DNA of 64,000 bases from Tomocerus qinae (Eukaryota; Arthropoda; Collembola; Entomobryomorpha; Tomoceridae). Both the position numbers and the translations under genes were made by a program. This document shows, one piece after another, positions 1 to 13,700 of this stretch; within the stretch, counting starts at the first letter, position 1, and the number at the start of each line of letters is the position of its first letter. The notes under the pieces are model-generated. The model was given only the letters and a program-made list of their open reading frames with translations. It did not search any database and had not been told where the DNA came from. The stretch lies in contig CM034550.1 in NCBI GenBank assembly GCA_020055645.1, positions 19,047,001 to 19,111,000 on the forward strand. The letters are read 5' to 3'.

Positions 1-2949
1 GAGTTCCAACTTCCAATATTTTTCAGTCCAGTAGGAAATACATCGTATCACAGTTTAACTAATGCTACCTCTCAATAATAGCGTACAACTTTTTAGCAAA
101 GAAAATTAAATCGAGTGACAATTATCTCATTATGGAGCTTTAACTTTTGAAAAAATACTTTTGTGCACGGATTTTCCTATGCATGTATTTATGCAATGCA
201 TAGAATAGCCAAATGAACCGCATTTTCAATGTAGAGAATGGGGAAATTGATATTATTGGTCAGTAAATGTAATATTGGGTAACAAAGATTACTATTAGCA
301 ACCTTGGCCTTGTGAAGATTCACCTATCTCTACCTTATCTTGACCACTTTTCCAAGTTGAAAATCCACATCACATAAAGCACTAATTTTTAGAAACCAAT
401 TTGTACAACTAATACTAATACAAGTCCCAAACACAATGCTAAGCTGGCATTCTATTGAAACTACTCTATGAGAATTAAAAAGGCAGAAGAAAGTAGTTAA
501 ATTAATTAATATTAATTCCCCTCAAAATTAGGTTAAATTCAACCAGATTTTTCTGGTTTTATGATATGGATCTTGGATTATGTACAACAAAAGATTTGCT
601 TAAATTGAATGTGACTTTTATACGAAATTATGGCACAAATCCATTCCAGTTCCGTTTAAATTTACATACTACACAATATCTTAAATGATGTAAATTAATA
701 AATAGATATCAATAAAAAATTCATAGGTAAAATGGTGTATTTAGTAGCAGTTGTCCGAAAGAGTAGATGGTTGAGCATTATTTTTCATTAATAAAGTTGT
801 CCTGCCTGCTCTGCTGTCCTCCACTATTATCTGTTGCTTAATTTAGCATTCACTCTTTTCAAATTGCGTAATAATCCATACTATCAAGTGTAAATACTTT
901 AATCATCCCGAACATGAGTGGAACAACGCAATTTTATTTATTTTATCTTTATATGTAAATCTGTCGATCTCGATTGTACTCCTGTCTGATATGCCTCCAT
1001 AATAACCCAGAAAGTTGAAACTAGTTGGTACTGGATGGGTCAATACAACTTTTAGCATCCAACACTTACCACTACTACTACTACATACATCTTACCTTAC
1101 CATACTACCTCTACTACATTACGAAGCCTGAATTTGTGCGTAATGTAATTAAAATTGAGTACAATTAACATTTATAGTAGTGTAATTAAGTATTCCATAT
1201 TGATATACATTATTTCATAAACGTTATTTACCAACGTTATATGTATGTATAACGTGTAGATCACTTCACACGACGAATGCAAATTACAGTCTACATACCT
1301 AAGTGCATACCTGCATATTACATAGAAGACAATAGGATGAACTGCCTAAAACTAAATGTCATTGTCAATTTAAAATAATTTAACACGTGTTACCAGGAAT
1401 GACAATGGAGAGTTTCTACAATAGAATACCATAGAAGTATTTGCATGTGTACAAGATTTTAATTGGAGTACACTGTGAATTAAATACATTATCTCATCAA
1501 AAATTGTTTGGACCACTAAACTAAATAGTTATGTATGACTGATTAAGCATGAAAGCTCTCTAAAGGTTTTTCGTAAAAAATCACTTAATACCAACGTAGA
1601 ATAGGCATAGTCATAATATCCTATGTAAATGTACCTAACGAAATAAAGATGAAATATAAACGAAACAACGAGGATAATATCTTTGCTGAAGGCAAGGCCG
1701 TTGGAGACGATTATATCATTTATACACATACTATTACACTTTGAAATAGATCATTCTAATGTAGAGAGTGTATGGAATGTGAGTCTTTGGAATTATAATA
1801 TTATCTTCATTCTTTCCTTTTCTGTTGCATCATAAAGAATAATGACCATAGAAGTGATTTCAGAGATTTACTGGCTAATAATGTATCTATCATATCAGCA
1901 TTCGAAAAACAAGAGTAACTGCGGAGTCCGCCTCCTGAGACATTATACATTCCATGCTTGTATTTTCAATCTTTTCCACTAACAATGGTAATCGCTGAAA
2001 ACTTTGCGTTTGCAATAATAATGGGAGCAAGTTTAAGTCAAATTACAATTGTCCCTATATCTTAGTATCATACCAAAGCCAAAAATCGTGCACATTCATT
2101 TCTTTTATATCTGTCACACTACATTGAAAATATTCACAATCATAATTGGTAGTTCAACCTTAATTTAGCCATCAAGCAAAGGTTTATGTATGTCACATTA
2201 TATGCATTACAGATAATCAAGATATGTGACAAACTGACAAAGACTGTAATTCGCTTCTGTTGTTATAAATTGTACTCTATAACCGAGTGCGGCCGTCAAT
2301 CAATTAAGACTTTACCAATTAAAATCGTATAATCAGCTGCTCGATAAGACCTAAAATCTATGGTTAATATTTTGAAGATTATGGGCAATATTCCTGTTAA
2401 TTTACCTTTAAAGATTGATTTTTGATAACCACTTCATTTTTTCATTATGTATTGTGTACATCAAACTTGAAATTCTGAGCTTAGTCATCCTAAGAATACG
2501 AATCACTTAATTTACCTTGTAATTTTTACATGCTATTTCAAATCTTGGTTGTAGGGGTTCCAATACTAATCATTAGTAGTACTCTCCCGATTTTTCAACA
2601 TTCATCAATTAATGCAACTCTTGTAAACTATCTCATTTATGTGGCTACCTTTAGCCATTCTGTAATTTCGTCCGTTGAAGAATATAATATTAATTTAACA
2701 ATCTTTAACAGATACTCTCTTCTTCATTATTGGATTTTAGATAAGTTGCAAGAAAAATCAAGGTCTTTCATTAAACTTGTTCGTATTTTCATCACATCAA
2801 ATTTTCATTAATCTTCTGTGGACTAAATCTGTCAAAATTTATTTTACATACGTAATAGATGAACTTTAGCAACTAATTATCTTGCCGGCAATGTAAAAAG
2901 GTATTCTGACCATGTCTTTATGAGCTCACTTCAAAGTAAAACTGCCATA
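1..2949. other. Gene-empty AT-rich stretch
   Basis: No reading frame here resembles a known protein, and I see no pair of convincing splice sites around an open frame. The sequence is AT-rich with scattered TTAATTAA-like runs and no tandem array. A short GC-richer patch near 1919-1945 was examined for exons on both strands and gave nothing convincing. It could be intergenic or part of a long intron of a gene outside the window. Confidence 0.6.
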
Positions 2950-3075
2950 TTGCCAAGCATACCCCGGCGCACACACACTAAAATGAGTGTTAGTGTACAA
3001 GAGTGTGGGCCCACTACACTATTTACTAAGATAAAGTGGGGTGCAGTTGAGTGTGTGCAGTAACAGTCAATGTCA

Positions 3076-3225
3076 GTGTAGTGTGAGTGGGCTGGCTACA
3101 TTTTGATCAACATATAGTGTAGTGTGAGCGGGGTTGATACACTCTGTTAAAGGAATAGTGTAGTGTGAGTGGGGCTGATCCACTCTGTTAAATGAATAGT
3201 GTTAGTGTGAGTGGGGTGGTGGGTG
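3076..3225. repeat. 41-bp tandem repeat, left subterminal array
   Basis: Four units begin at 3076, 3117, 3158 and 3199, each starting GTGTAGTGTGAG (the last GTGTTAGTGTGAG) and running through a GATACACT-like core. The period is exactly 41 bp. The second and third units differ at only a few positions; the first and last are more diverged or truncated. It lies inside the 2958-3888 transposon and could be a set of protein-binding sites. Confidence 0.85.
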
Positions 3226-3638
3226 CATATTGCCGACTAAACTACTGACCTACGCTCTTTCAATACCCAATTGTCAAAAAATTTAAAGCTATATATAAAA
3301 TTCCCCGAAACGAAATATTAGCCATCGGATAAGCCATTTATGGAATAGTATGCATAAGTGAAGGTTTTCACTTATGGATACTAATCGCCTATGAATCTAA
3401 TGTTTATAATGCTTTGGAAATTTTCAACCTGAGTACTTTTCCACCCCCGCTCACAGCTTAACAACTTAAACTCCTATTTACATGTTTCCATCTTAGTTTA
3501 GATAAAGATCTCGGTCAAGGTCGCCAATAATCATAAATGCATCATTGGAATCGTCGTAAACGATTTTACAATATGTGTAGTTTATAGGCCGCAGCTTTAG
3601 CAGTAGTCATTACAAATTCGTACATTTAACAGGTGTGG

Positions 3639-3790
3639 AGTGTGTGAATTGTGTGTGGTCTCACATACACTGAATGCTTTTAGTGTGTGGATAGTGTGCA
3701 AACGTCCATACACTAAGTGTTCAGTGTGTTTGTAGTGTGTGTGCTGCCATACAGTAATCGTTCATTGTGTGGATAGTGTGTGGGATTTTT
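3639..3790. repeat. 41-bp tandem repeat, right subterminal array
   Basis: Units begin near 3639, 3682, 3723 and 3764 with AGTGTGTG-like heads and an inner CATACACTA or CATACA core. The period is 41 bp (43 for the first). It matches the left array in spacing and in the TAGTGT/TACACT words but has diverged in the remaining sequence, so the two probably share an origin. Confidence 0.75.
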
Positions 3791-3896
3791 CTGGTTGGAG
3801 GGTTAGTTTGTGTGTAGTGGGTGGGATATGGTCTGTCACACTCAAAGTGGAAAGTGGGTGAGTGTGCTCAGGCTAATGCCGAGCTATGTTGCCAAG

Positions 3897-5731
3897 ATGG
3901 TCATTTCGTGATCCTCGTGAATTGCATTTCGTGAAATACATAAGAATTTATGCAAACGATTGGGACAAGTGAGCCAAAATACCTACTAGAAAGTTAAGTC
4001 TTACTTTTTCAACTTGAGTCCGAGTTAATCTCGTATTTCCACTTAATACCTTTTACAATGGCTATTTGACTGCTGGTAATTGTCATTAATTTAACTTGAA
4101 TTTGAAAGGCACAAGGTCATTATTATTAGTAGTGACCATCCTATCTAGTATGTTTAAAGAACTGCGTGTTTAATACAATCGGTAAGCATTAAATCCAGGT
4201 AACTGAATACGTGATCAATTAGATTAATTAAATTCTATTGGATCATGCCAATATTGATTTAATCAATCAACAGACAATATGCTATTCTATTTCGGCACGA
4301 GTAAATAATGCAGAACGTGCTGCGTGGGAACAAATTGTAAAGTTAACCTTTCATTTCAAACTTGATTATTTCCACAATGTCTTTGTGTCTTACCTGTACC
4401 TTACAATTTGTATTGTTGATTTCATTAGAGATTTGTAAATCTATTTTTCACTTCTGTTTCAACCAAGCTCGTCAAATAGTACCTACATAATGTTAAAACA
4501 TGCAATTTGCAATTTTCGTACTATCTGTCCTGATAAACTCATGGATAAGAATGGAAAAAGGTTATCGTATTTTTCATCAACTTCTGAAAACAGTCTACCG
4601 CTTTTGTTATTGTTATTTCCATGCGCTAAGCACTCAAAGTTCATATTTATTTACACATGTGCAAGTCTAAAGAGTAATTGCACTATAAACGAAAATATAT
4701 CTCATTTGGAGGTTATCTATCAGTTGCTTCTATCCTATGCGAATTTCCTTGCTTTAGGTGAGAGAATCCTTGTGATATACAACAGGTATTAGTTATGAAG
4801 GTAATCTACAATTAGATTAAGTTGACTGACAGACACAAAAGTCTGTAGTTACTACACAAAATGTTGATTTTTATCGTTTTCGTACATGTATTTGTATTGT
4901 TACTGTCTATTTGTACTTTTTTTTGCAACAGGTGGCAATTCCGAAAAAAAATATGCGTAAAAATCGAATTGGTCATGCATTAAGAAAATCCGCCACTGTA
5001 TTCACTACTGGTACTCTTGTTTATGACTTGCAGGAACAATTCGCTTAAAAAGTCATCCATTTATTACAGATAATTAATAAGTAGGAGATTCACCTTATTC
5101 AGCTGCCAAGTTTATTCCCTAATCATGAAGAGGGTTTCAAGGAAACAATAATTAATGTGCGATGTCATACAGGTGAACGTTTGTCCTGTGATTTTAATCG
5201 CAAACCAAGTCTAAGGTTAGTGCATTTGAGATTCAAGATTTCTTATCGAGTAATTATGTGACGGTAGACGCCTTTTTTGGACACCTTGATCTAAATGCAC
5301 TAAGTTTCTTCACATAGTATTCACTCACGTCAACAGAAAAGTAATTAATTCAGGTAGGTAGTAATTACAGAGTAATGTAATTGTACTACAGATACACATC
5401 TTATGCATAACTTGGGTTTTGAAATTGAGACATGTAATTAGTCATTAGGAAGCATATCTAAAGAAATAGAAAATAGAATCTATGTCATCTTTTTGTATAT
5501 ATGAATGTGTCATAGTGTAATCGACAGTGACATTGTTAGTGACAATCGAGAAGGTATATTATGAGATTAGGTGTAACGATAATATTGTATTCTATCTAAA
5601 TTGTCATTGTGTTTTATGACAATGTTGTGTTTTCTGTTGCTCTTTTGCTTTTTACTACTGTGATTATCAGACAAGGCAGAATAACAATACTTGATACTGG
5701 CTCCACTGCCCAGCGAAAATAAATGGCTTAC
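3897..5731. other. Gene-empty AT-rich stretch
   Basis: Short open frames at 4238-4438 and 4490-4792 are chance-length, rich in I/L/N/S as expected from AT-rich DNA, and match no family I know. I see no tandem or inverted repeat of note. Confidence 0.55.
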
Positions 5732-5833
5732 TGTGTGCGTCAAATGTTGTGCATTACCAACGACGTAAATGGCCTTTACATTCATACTCATGTCTTCACC
5801 TTCATTGCTACTAAATTGCTTCCTAACCCCACT
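5732..5833 (-). CDS. Candidate internal exon of an unrecognised gene
   Basis: On the minus strand a strong acceptor (a pyrimidine-rich tract ending GTTCTAG) leads into exactly 34 open codons, followed by a GTAAGC donor. The frame is phase 0 at both edges and starts SGVRKQFSSN, ending NAQHLTHT. The composition (charged and polar residues, few runs) looks more like protein than the surrounding DNA. No partner exon could be linked and I do not recognise the peptide. It may be a real exon of a gene with long introns on the minus strand, or a chance combination. Confidence 0.3.
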
Positions 5834-8800
5834 CTAGAACATACAAGAACAAAGATACTAAAAATATTCTAGAATTCCCTGCCGTGTGCATACACGTAGT
5901 TTTTACCTACTGCAATTTACTATTTACACTAGAACATAAATTGCAAATAATACTATACACTAAAATGTTGCATGTAAGATTGTAATTTTTGTAAGAACTT
6001 GTGTTAACAATATCAAGAAATAGAAAACCTTCTTAAACTGCATCTGAAGTCTGAAAATAATGAAAACATTAAATGCAAAAGTCAACTTAGTCAAAGGTTC
6101 TTCGTTATTGCATAAAAATAGAAAGCTCCTCAGAATGGTATCGAAAAGTTACGAAATATCTCACTATTCACCATGTGTACGTTCTAATGAAACTACTAAA
6201 TGAATACTAATGACTCGATGAAAGTAATGAAAGTTATTATCGCATAAATTTCCTGAAAGAAACGCTTACGTTCTGCAGATTGGACATGATTAGGTAATTT
6301 TTATCGCTTGTACTTATAAGATTTGGTCTAGTCACTTGTGAATTATGGTGAGCGTCACCTTTACATATTTATGCAATGTACATGCTCAGCAGAATTTTTT
6401 AGCATTTATGGTAATACCATTACTATGCATGTCTATGCACGTTGTCTTTTAATTGGTAATCGAAACAACAAAATTCGATTTCAGTATAAATCACAGTAGA
6501 ATGCTATCTGAGGATTTATTTTGGTTTTATAGAAAATTAATATTATTTAAATAGATAATCTAGTTCATTGGACAGGACCTGAAAAATTGTTTAATAATTC
6601 AGTTTCAAACAAAATATAACTATACCTATGTACGTTAATAATAAAGACAACAAAAGTCAATTTCAATGGAATCATCTGAATGAATGTTTAATAATTCAGT
6701 TTCAAACAAAATATAACTATACCTATGCACGTTAATAATAAAGACAACAAAAGTCAATTTCAATGGAATCAAAGCATATTATGATATGTAGACATTATAA
6801 TAGTAAATCACATTGTAAATAGAAATGGGTTAAGAAAACAAATCTTTAAAAATGATACAATTTTGAACAAAAGTATAGTGATCAGCTGATTATAATGATA
6901 ATCAGAGAAGAATCATAATACACCGACACAATGTGAAATGGAGGATGTGCGGTAGTAACTGCTGAATCATTTTCATTTAGCATGAATACACTAAGTACAA
7001 TATGTTTTGTTATCTGGGTATAATATTTGCCCTTTGCATTAACTGTCCTGTCATTTTCTCTAAGATACGTGAAGCAAATGCTACTTTATTACCAAAGTAT
7101 GAAAGAATAAAAGCGATGCAGAGTTGAAAATTAAAAATCCACCATAATATTAGCCGAAGATAAACAAATCTCACACATTGTGACTTTCGCTATTTCGGTC
7201 AGGTGGTCCGCTATTTATAACTATAGAGTTCTTTTGTATCTGTGTTAGTAATGTTACCTAATCTGAGTTCCTTTAGCATTTATACTCAATACGCTAATCT
7301 AGCTAATCGCCGTAACAATGATGTTAATAGGTATCTAGTTACTAGCATTTAGGTCCTGCTTGCCATCTTAATTATGACACGCACAAATTCAATAGGACAG
7401 AATTTCAGTTTTGTATTTTGTTATTCAACCATTGTAGCTTTCTTGCTGTCTTCTTACCAATTCTCTTTGCCAGGAAGTCTAAAGCATAATATTAAGCAAT
7501 CAGTAACTTAAATATACTTTAAGATACATAAAACCCTACACTAAAATTTAACACAAACAGCAGGAATTGTCATTTGCCCAGACATAGTCCGTTCTATCAA
7601 ATTCAGATACTTTGTAATTTCTAATTGCATTTAGGTACTCCAATCAAATAGCATTCATCATATAAATAGAATCTAATCATGGATTAAATGCAAGTCATTC
7701 CATTACTTGTTATTATACAATTGCACTCATTCTTACAGGCTTCATTAGTTTCCTGCTTATATTATAACATCTCAGCCTAGCACAGTCCCCACCAACAAAC
7801 ATTATCTACAATCTAATGAAGAGTGACGCTTTTGTAGTTCTCTTTCCAAAACCTAATTTATTCATTCAATTTCTTGGATTGACTGCAAACTAAGCTCAAG
7901 GAAACTGATACTTGAGTTTGCAATGCTAATTAACAGAAGAATAAAAGAAACTAATTTTAAGCATTTGAGAGAAAATTTCAGACTGACACATTTATACCTA
8001 CAGTACAAATCTGTGACTACCACTGTAAATTTTTTTTCATTATTTATATAAACAGTGGCATTCTAATCTTGTTCATTTCTTTGATTTTCTAGTTGTCAAA
8101 TGGTTATTTGGGATGAAATTTTCCAGATTTGAAGAACATGACATTCTGTTTTAGAAAACTATCGTTTTTATCACATGGCAAAAGGAAAACGGATTGAGAT
8201 GATAATTTTTGTATCGAATTGTAGGAAATCCTTGACTAGCTTACTACATTTTCTATTGTGTGTTAGATAATCACTACGCATATTGCTTTTACCTTTCACA
8301 AAGTGTTGTACATCCGTTATAAGTAGAATAGCGATTTGTATAACGTGATAATTCTATGCATAAAAGAGATATTAATAATAGAGTTAATCATTAAGATAAT
8401 TTACATGTTATAGTAGAGAGTGCGTATTTAATAGTGATAGTATTACATAGATAGAGAGGTCAACTTGATCCTACTACACTGAATACTATTATAGAATAGA
8501 CTGACATTTGTCACCTTCGGGCTATGAGTTTAACAAATAACATACGTGGTAAAAGTGTTATGTACACTTACTGTCAATGCTTCTATTGTAAAGCTACAAA
8601 TGCTGATTGATGGGACATGATTATTTTACAATACAATTAGCTTTGACTATTCCGCCTTAAACAATATACACATCACGTCACTCATAAATTAGTCAGGTAA
8701 AGCTCCTTGTTCCATGTAAGGGTATTAACACAGATATATAAACTATTTTGGATGCTTTGTAAGCTACGACTTGGAAAATATGACACAATAAATATTTTAA

Positions 8801-10667
8801 ACTGTTTTGGAATAGTTTACTTTATGAATAAGTAAATTAGGTTTAGTGTCCATATTGAACATGTCTAAGATTTATAAATTGTTTGCTATGCAAATAAAAC
8901 AAAAAAGTTAAATCATAGATACACCTACTTTTATCCTTTTCCTTCGCCTTGTTATAACTAGCCCATAACATTCGCTTTAAAGCATGTCTTGTCATCTCCT
9001 TCGTCGATGATTTACTCTTGCATCATACCAGTATTTACAATAAATGCTTAATGCTTGTGCTGATTGGCTAAGGTTGTCATATTTCACATAAAATGCATTC
9101 TTAAACGGCCTAATAAGAGAGTAATAAAACGTATAGATTCCTTTTACTTTCCCTGCACTAAATTACCTTACAGACAATTTTATTACATATAATGGAATTC
9201 TAAGGGCAAAGTTGTTTGCTACTTATGTTGGCATTCTGTCACGATCTATGGCTTGTTCTGATCATGACAAAATCAATGACTTCAAACGCATAAATGCAAA
9301 TAATATTTAATTTATGTATGCATTTTGGTCTGCAATCCTCTACTATACTTTATCGTGAGTTGAACTTTGTGTAAATATTGAAATCTAGAATTATTTCAGA
9401 TATGTGGGAACATGTCCATTCATCTTACGTCGTTGTATATGTCTACTATTTTGAATAACATGACCATAACAAGGTAAAGTTGCTAAATGATTTCACGAAA
9501 GGAAATGTACAAAAATATGTAATTCCATTCCAGTTCAATAGGTCAAGGTATAATATGTTATTAATAACACAGTTGCACATTTTGACTGTTTTAAGAACTT
9601 TATAGACAAAAGGTAGTAATTTTTGTGATAAACACCTTTAAATGAAGAAATATTGTTAGGATAAGGTAAACAGCTATTATCAACAAAAACAGACACGCGT
9701 TGACAAATATCAAGCAAACAATCATTTTAGCTATTTTTCTAGCATTTAAAATATTGATCTAGATAGGTACATGTAATAAGGATGTGTTACAATTAATCTA
9801 GTGAGTAGATAATCTAGTGGATGCCATTATGCAATATTTTGCAATAAACAAAGTTTATTTTTGTATTAAAAGGATTAAAATGCCAATAATAGTGTATGTG
9901 TTGCATTATCACATTGCAAATGTATTTTTAATAACTTGTCATGTGAGTGTGAAGTAAAACACGACTGAAATACGTATGTACATAATGTAAATAGACGGAA
10001 ACACGTAACATAGGATTACAATGACAATAAGAGTATTTTTCTAGTAAAGATTACATTATATTGTTATCAGTGCTGTAGTACATGATCCATTTATGCAGAT
10101 CCGACACAGAATAGTATTACATTGTGTAAGTGGCATTGTCAACCATCTTTTCATGTTTGTATATCAATGGAGTGTGGTGCAAGTTGTAAAAGATGTAGTT
10201 GGTCTGTTTTTGTCGCGTGTATAATTGGGATAGGAAATACATAAGTATAAAATTAGGTATACACAAGTCTACAAATGTGAGATTGTCAGGTTTCTTTTGT
10301 TTACTTGTAGCTAATAGGGAGATAGGTTAGACTACATACTATTGCAATTAGGAGTGATACGCTCGTCCGTTTTTCGCAGTTAGATCGTAAGTGCAGTTGT
10401 AGTGCAATCTAATGTCTCCCAATGCTGAATGACAGTAATTTAATGCAGTTTGTGAATTTATTTACGTAACTTTGATACTTTGTTTCCTTCCTATACAGAT
10501 TTGCATGGCTAGGTGTAAATATTACTTAAATATTACAAAATAAACGATTCCCTTCCATTATTTTCTGCGTGCAATTTAGTTTGGAGGGATTCGCTAAGAT
10601 TTGCAAAGGATATTAAATACTTGTGTTGCAAACACTCATTACAATTCCTTATGGCTACTACATCCAG
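5834..10667. other. Gene-empty AT-rich stretch
   Basis: Apart from the duplication at 6588-6771, nothing stands out. The longest open frame (9535-9717, minus) is 60 codons and unremarkable. Confidence 0.55.
6588..6771. repeat. 97-bp direct tandem duplication
   Basis: A unit starting TGTTTAATAATTCAGTTTC at 6588 repeats at 6685, a period of 97 bp. The second copy matches the first over about 87 bp with one visible substitution (ATGTACG versus ATGCACG). The high identity suggests a recent local duplication with no coding content. Confidence 0.9.
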
Positions 10668-10780
10668 ATGAAGGAACACCTGAATCAAAATTGCAAAATG
10701 CTGTCGCGGCTCAGCTCAATAGACACGGAGCGACACGACATAGCTTCAGTACAGATTCTCACATCAGATTCCCAAACTAA
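10668..10780 (+). CDS. Candidate terminal exon of an unrecognised gene
   Basis: After a TACATCCAG acceptor the plus strand reads open for 36 codons to TAA at 10778-10780. The peptide begins DEGTPESKLQNAVAAQLNRH when the first codon is completed with G. The patch is GC-richer than its surroundings and the peptide has protein-like composition, unlike the I/L/F-rich chance frames nearby. The same frame stays open upstream to about 10578 without a methionine, so the exon could be longer. It would be the last exon of a gene whose other exons I could not find; function unknown. Confidence 0.3.
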
Positions 10781-13700
10781 AGCGATTATGTAATCCTCTA
10801 AGAAATATCAGCACTCGACTAGACTAGTTTTAAACGTTTTTTTTTATATACAGTTATTCACCGAGTGTTATTGTAAATACTCACACTTTCGTTAACTAAG
10901 TCGTTAGGTTTCCGTCATTTTATCACTATCTACGAGGATTATACAACTTGAGACGTGCTCTCTTTCTACCTCAACTCAAATTCAAATCAAGCTAGACCAA
11001 GATCCGCCTTTTATATTGCTTTACATCAAACAGATACAATCACTTTAGACAGTTGCAGAAAAGGAAATGCAGATCTCTAACAGATTAAGTCAATTTTCAC
11101 CAAAAACGAAGAACAGAACCAATCACATTATTTTTGTTTGCTTCTATACGAGCAATTATGAATATTAATGTTATACATACTTAATAAATTACATAACCTA
11201 AATCCCTACTCCCCTTTTTATATCTAAGTCGCTTTCAATCCATTTAAATTGGTACATGACTTGAGAAAAATGATTTTTTTGCTTTACTGACGCTATAAAG
11301 CCAATAAATTGTATAATCTTATGATTATCTTCAAAAACTGTCAACAGCAGAGATTAATTGTAATCGATCTCTAATACGTATGCACAGTTTCTACGTCATT
11401 TATTTCTAAAGGATTACGTAAACTGATTATAATGGAAGCTACCTTCATATTTGGCAATTCCTTTGTAATCTACAATAATTTGTTACTAATATCTTTTGTA
11501 TATTTCGAGTTCATAGGATATTATCGTATGAATGGTATGAATTGAATTTGATATGATATTATACTCTGTATTACACAAAAGTTTAATTTTCACGAGATAA
11601 ACTTGATACATTTAAATATACAAATGAATGAACTAGTATTTATTTAGTATTTTATGCAAAACAGTTTGTAATACATTTTTTTCTAACCAATTCGTGCATC
11701 TATTGCATTACTCAAGTCTGCATGAAAGCATTGAATTATCACAGAGCATGAAAGAACCGTAAAAAAGCCAACCAAATCCAATGTATATGCACGCTTATGG
11801 CTGCAATTTTAAAATTATTGTTATTGAAACACATGCAATCTAAACTTGCGTTTAGTTTATCATGTATGCGTGGAATATTATAAATAAATCTGTGTGGTTA
11901 ACAAACAGGAGGGTGTCTTCATATTCAGATTTATCCCAAAATATTCAGACCGAGTGAACTATTCCAAAGTCACTTTTATATTCAATATAATATTGAGCAA
12001 CTTACTTTTAATAGCAGATACAATCGCCATAAATCCTCCAATAAAATACCAATCATCTCAAGTTACACAATTAAGAGATGCAAATTGGAAAATAATAACC
12101 AATAGTCATAATTCATGAATATTTGCATTCACCATCGGCAAGTTTACTTTCATAGTTAGTTAACTAATGTTTGTTTATCAGGGATACATCCTAAACTCAT
12201 TTTTACCATAGAAGAAATTTATTACTGCCATTATTATGGAAAAACACTAGATAAAAAGTATAAAACGGAAGGAAGTTAAATGAAGTATGCACTTACACAC
12301 CTACTGTGCATATAATCATTGCTTTTAGTAGCGTAAAATAGTAGGAAAATGTGAACCAGTTAGTATAGAAGCTTTATTTCATAACATTGGTAAATAATAC
12401 ACGAGGATAAACCTTTAGGCATATATAAGTATACTATTAATTAACTTTTGTTCGTTTAAACACACGCTTTATGGTAACATAATACAAGTGATGAAAAGAT
12501 AACAATAATACTAAGAAGAACAGCGAAAATTAAGCGCTTTAATAATTTAATATATATAACCTATATTATGGAGAGGAATAGGAAGCTGCAGATAGTCTAA
12601 TAAAAATTAGAATTAGCATTGCCATTTCTCACGCTCTTGGCTTAGCTCACACACAAACAATAGACATTTTCATACGTAGATTCCCTGTGATAAGAAACGT
12701 TATGAGTGTATGCCAAGTTGTTTATCTCGTTTAAGTGTGATTAGGAATGACTTATTGGGATTGTGTACCTGTCCATGTCTCCCTGACTAAGTAAATTGAA
12801 ATTAAATCAAGCTTTCTTTGTATATGATTGTACAATAAGAATTCTATTAATTTTCAACTCAAGTTATGAATGTTGTTTGCTTTTGTTTGTCTACTACTCA
12901 TTTTAACATGCCAAGAATTGAAATAAATAAAATAGAAACCATGATATACCTGTAATTATTTAACTTTAGCATGCTGAATGCAGAAAAGTAGTAGTTATTA
13001 CATTCACAGCTGGCAGTATTACTTGGAAATGCACTCCACGTATATAAATACGCATTTAGACCATTAAAATATGCATTATTACCGCCCACAACTATTCATC
13101 TGAAAATAAGAAAAAGCTCTAAATCGTAAATTAACTCCTACTTTCGTCTTTCATCCGTTATTGTTAAAACCATTTTTCAACGTAAAGGTAATTGCACCTC
13201 AACATTAGTGTGCAGCACTGAAACTACTATCTATAGACTTGACTTCTTAATTAATTAATCATAACAATGAGTCATAACTAAAGCCCTTATCACTACGATA
13301 ATAGATTTAAGAGAAAACAAAAGTTTGAATTATGTATTTTTGTTACACATTTCTCAACATTATACACTAATACATGTGTAAATAGCTATAAAAGCCTCCT
13401 ATCACTTGTATCAGGTGTACATCAATTATTCTCGTATCTAGATGACTTGCTTCTGGTATATGGGTGGGCAAAACCTACGCACATACTTTTCTATTGTCAT
13501 TACCAAACTAAATAGGTATCTTGCGGACAATGATAAAAATACACATAAATAGCACAGAAAAATGCCTAATGAGATGTTGGTACACGTCCAGAGCAGTGAA
13601 ATAGTATTTTCGTGAGAATAAATATCGTGCCAAATATAACTCTTGTGGCCAAAACCAAATGTTGATTTACATTTCGAGAAAACAATTATGTGGACCTTAT

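Larger units (their letters stand above)
2958..3888. mobile_element. Non-autonomous hAT-like transposon with 41-bp subterminal arrays
   Basis: The 931-bp stretch is flanked by a perfect 8-bp direct repeat, TTGCCAAG, at 2950-2957 and 3889-3896. This is the target-duplication length of hAT transposons. Its ends are imperfect inverted repeats: CATACCCCGGC at the left and, read inwards on the other strand, CATAGCTCGGC at the right. No transposase frame exists inside, so any movement would depend on another copy. Both subterminal regions carry GTGTG/CACTA-rich arrays with a 41-bp period, while the centre (about 3230-3630) is ordinary AT-rich DNA. Assignment to hAT rests on the duplication length and terminal CA...TG; the superfamily call is an inference. 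Confidence 0.72.

Noticed and set aside
1919..1960. GC-richer patch with short frames on the minus strand
   Set aside because: No frame combined with good splice sites or a plausible peptide.
12898..13089. Cys- and Tyr-rich minus frame
   Set aside because: An in-frame stop separates it from the only good acceptor; likely chance.
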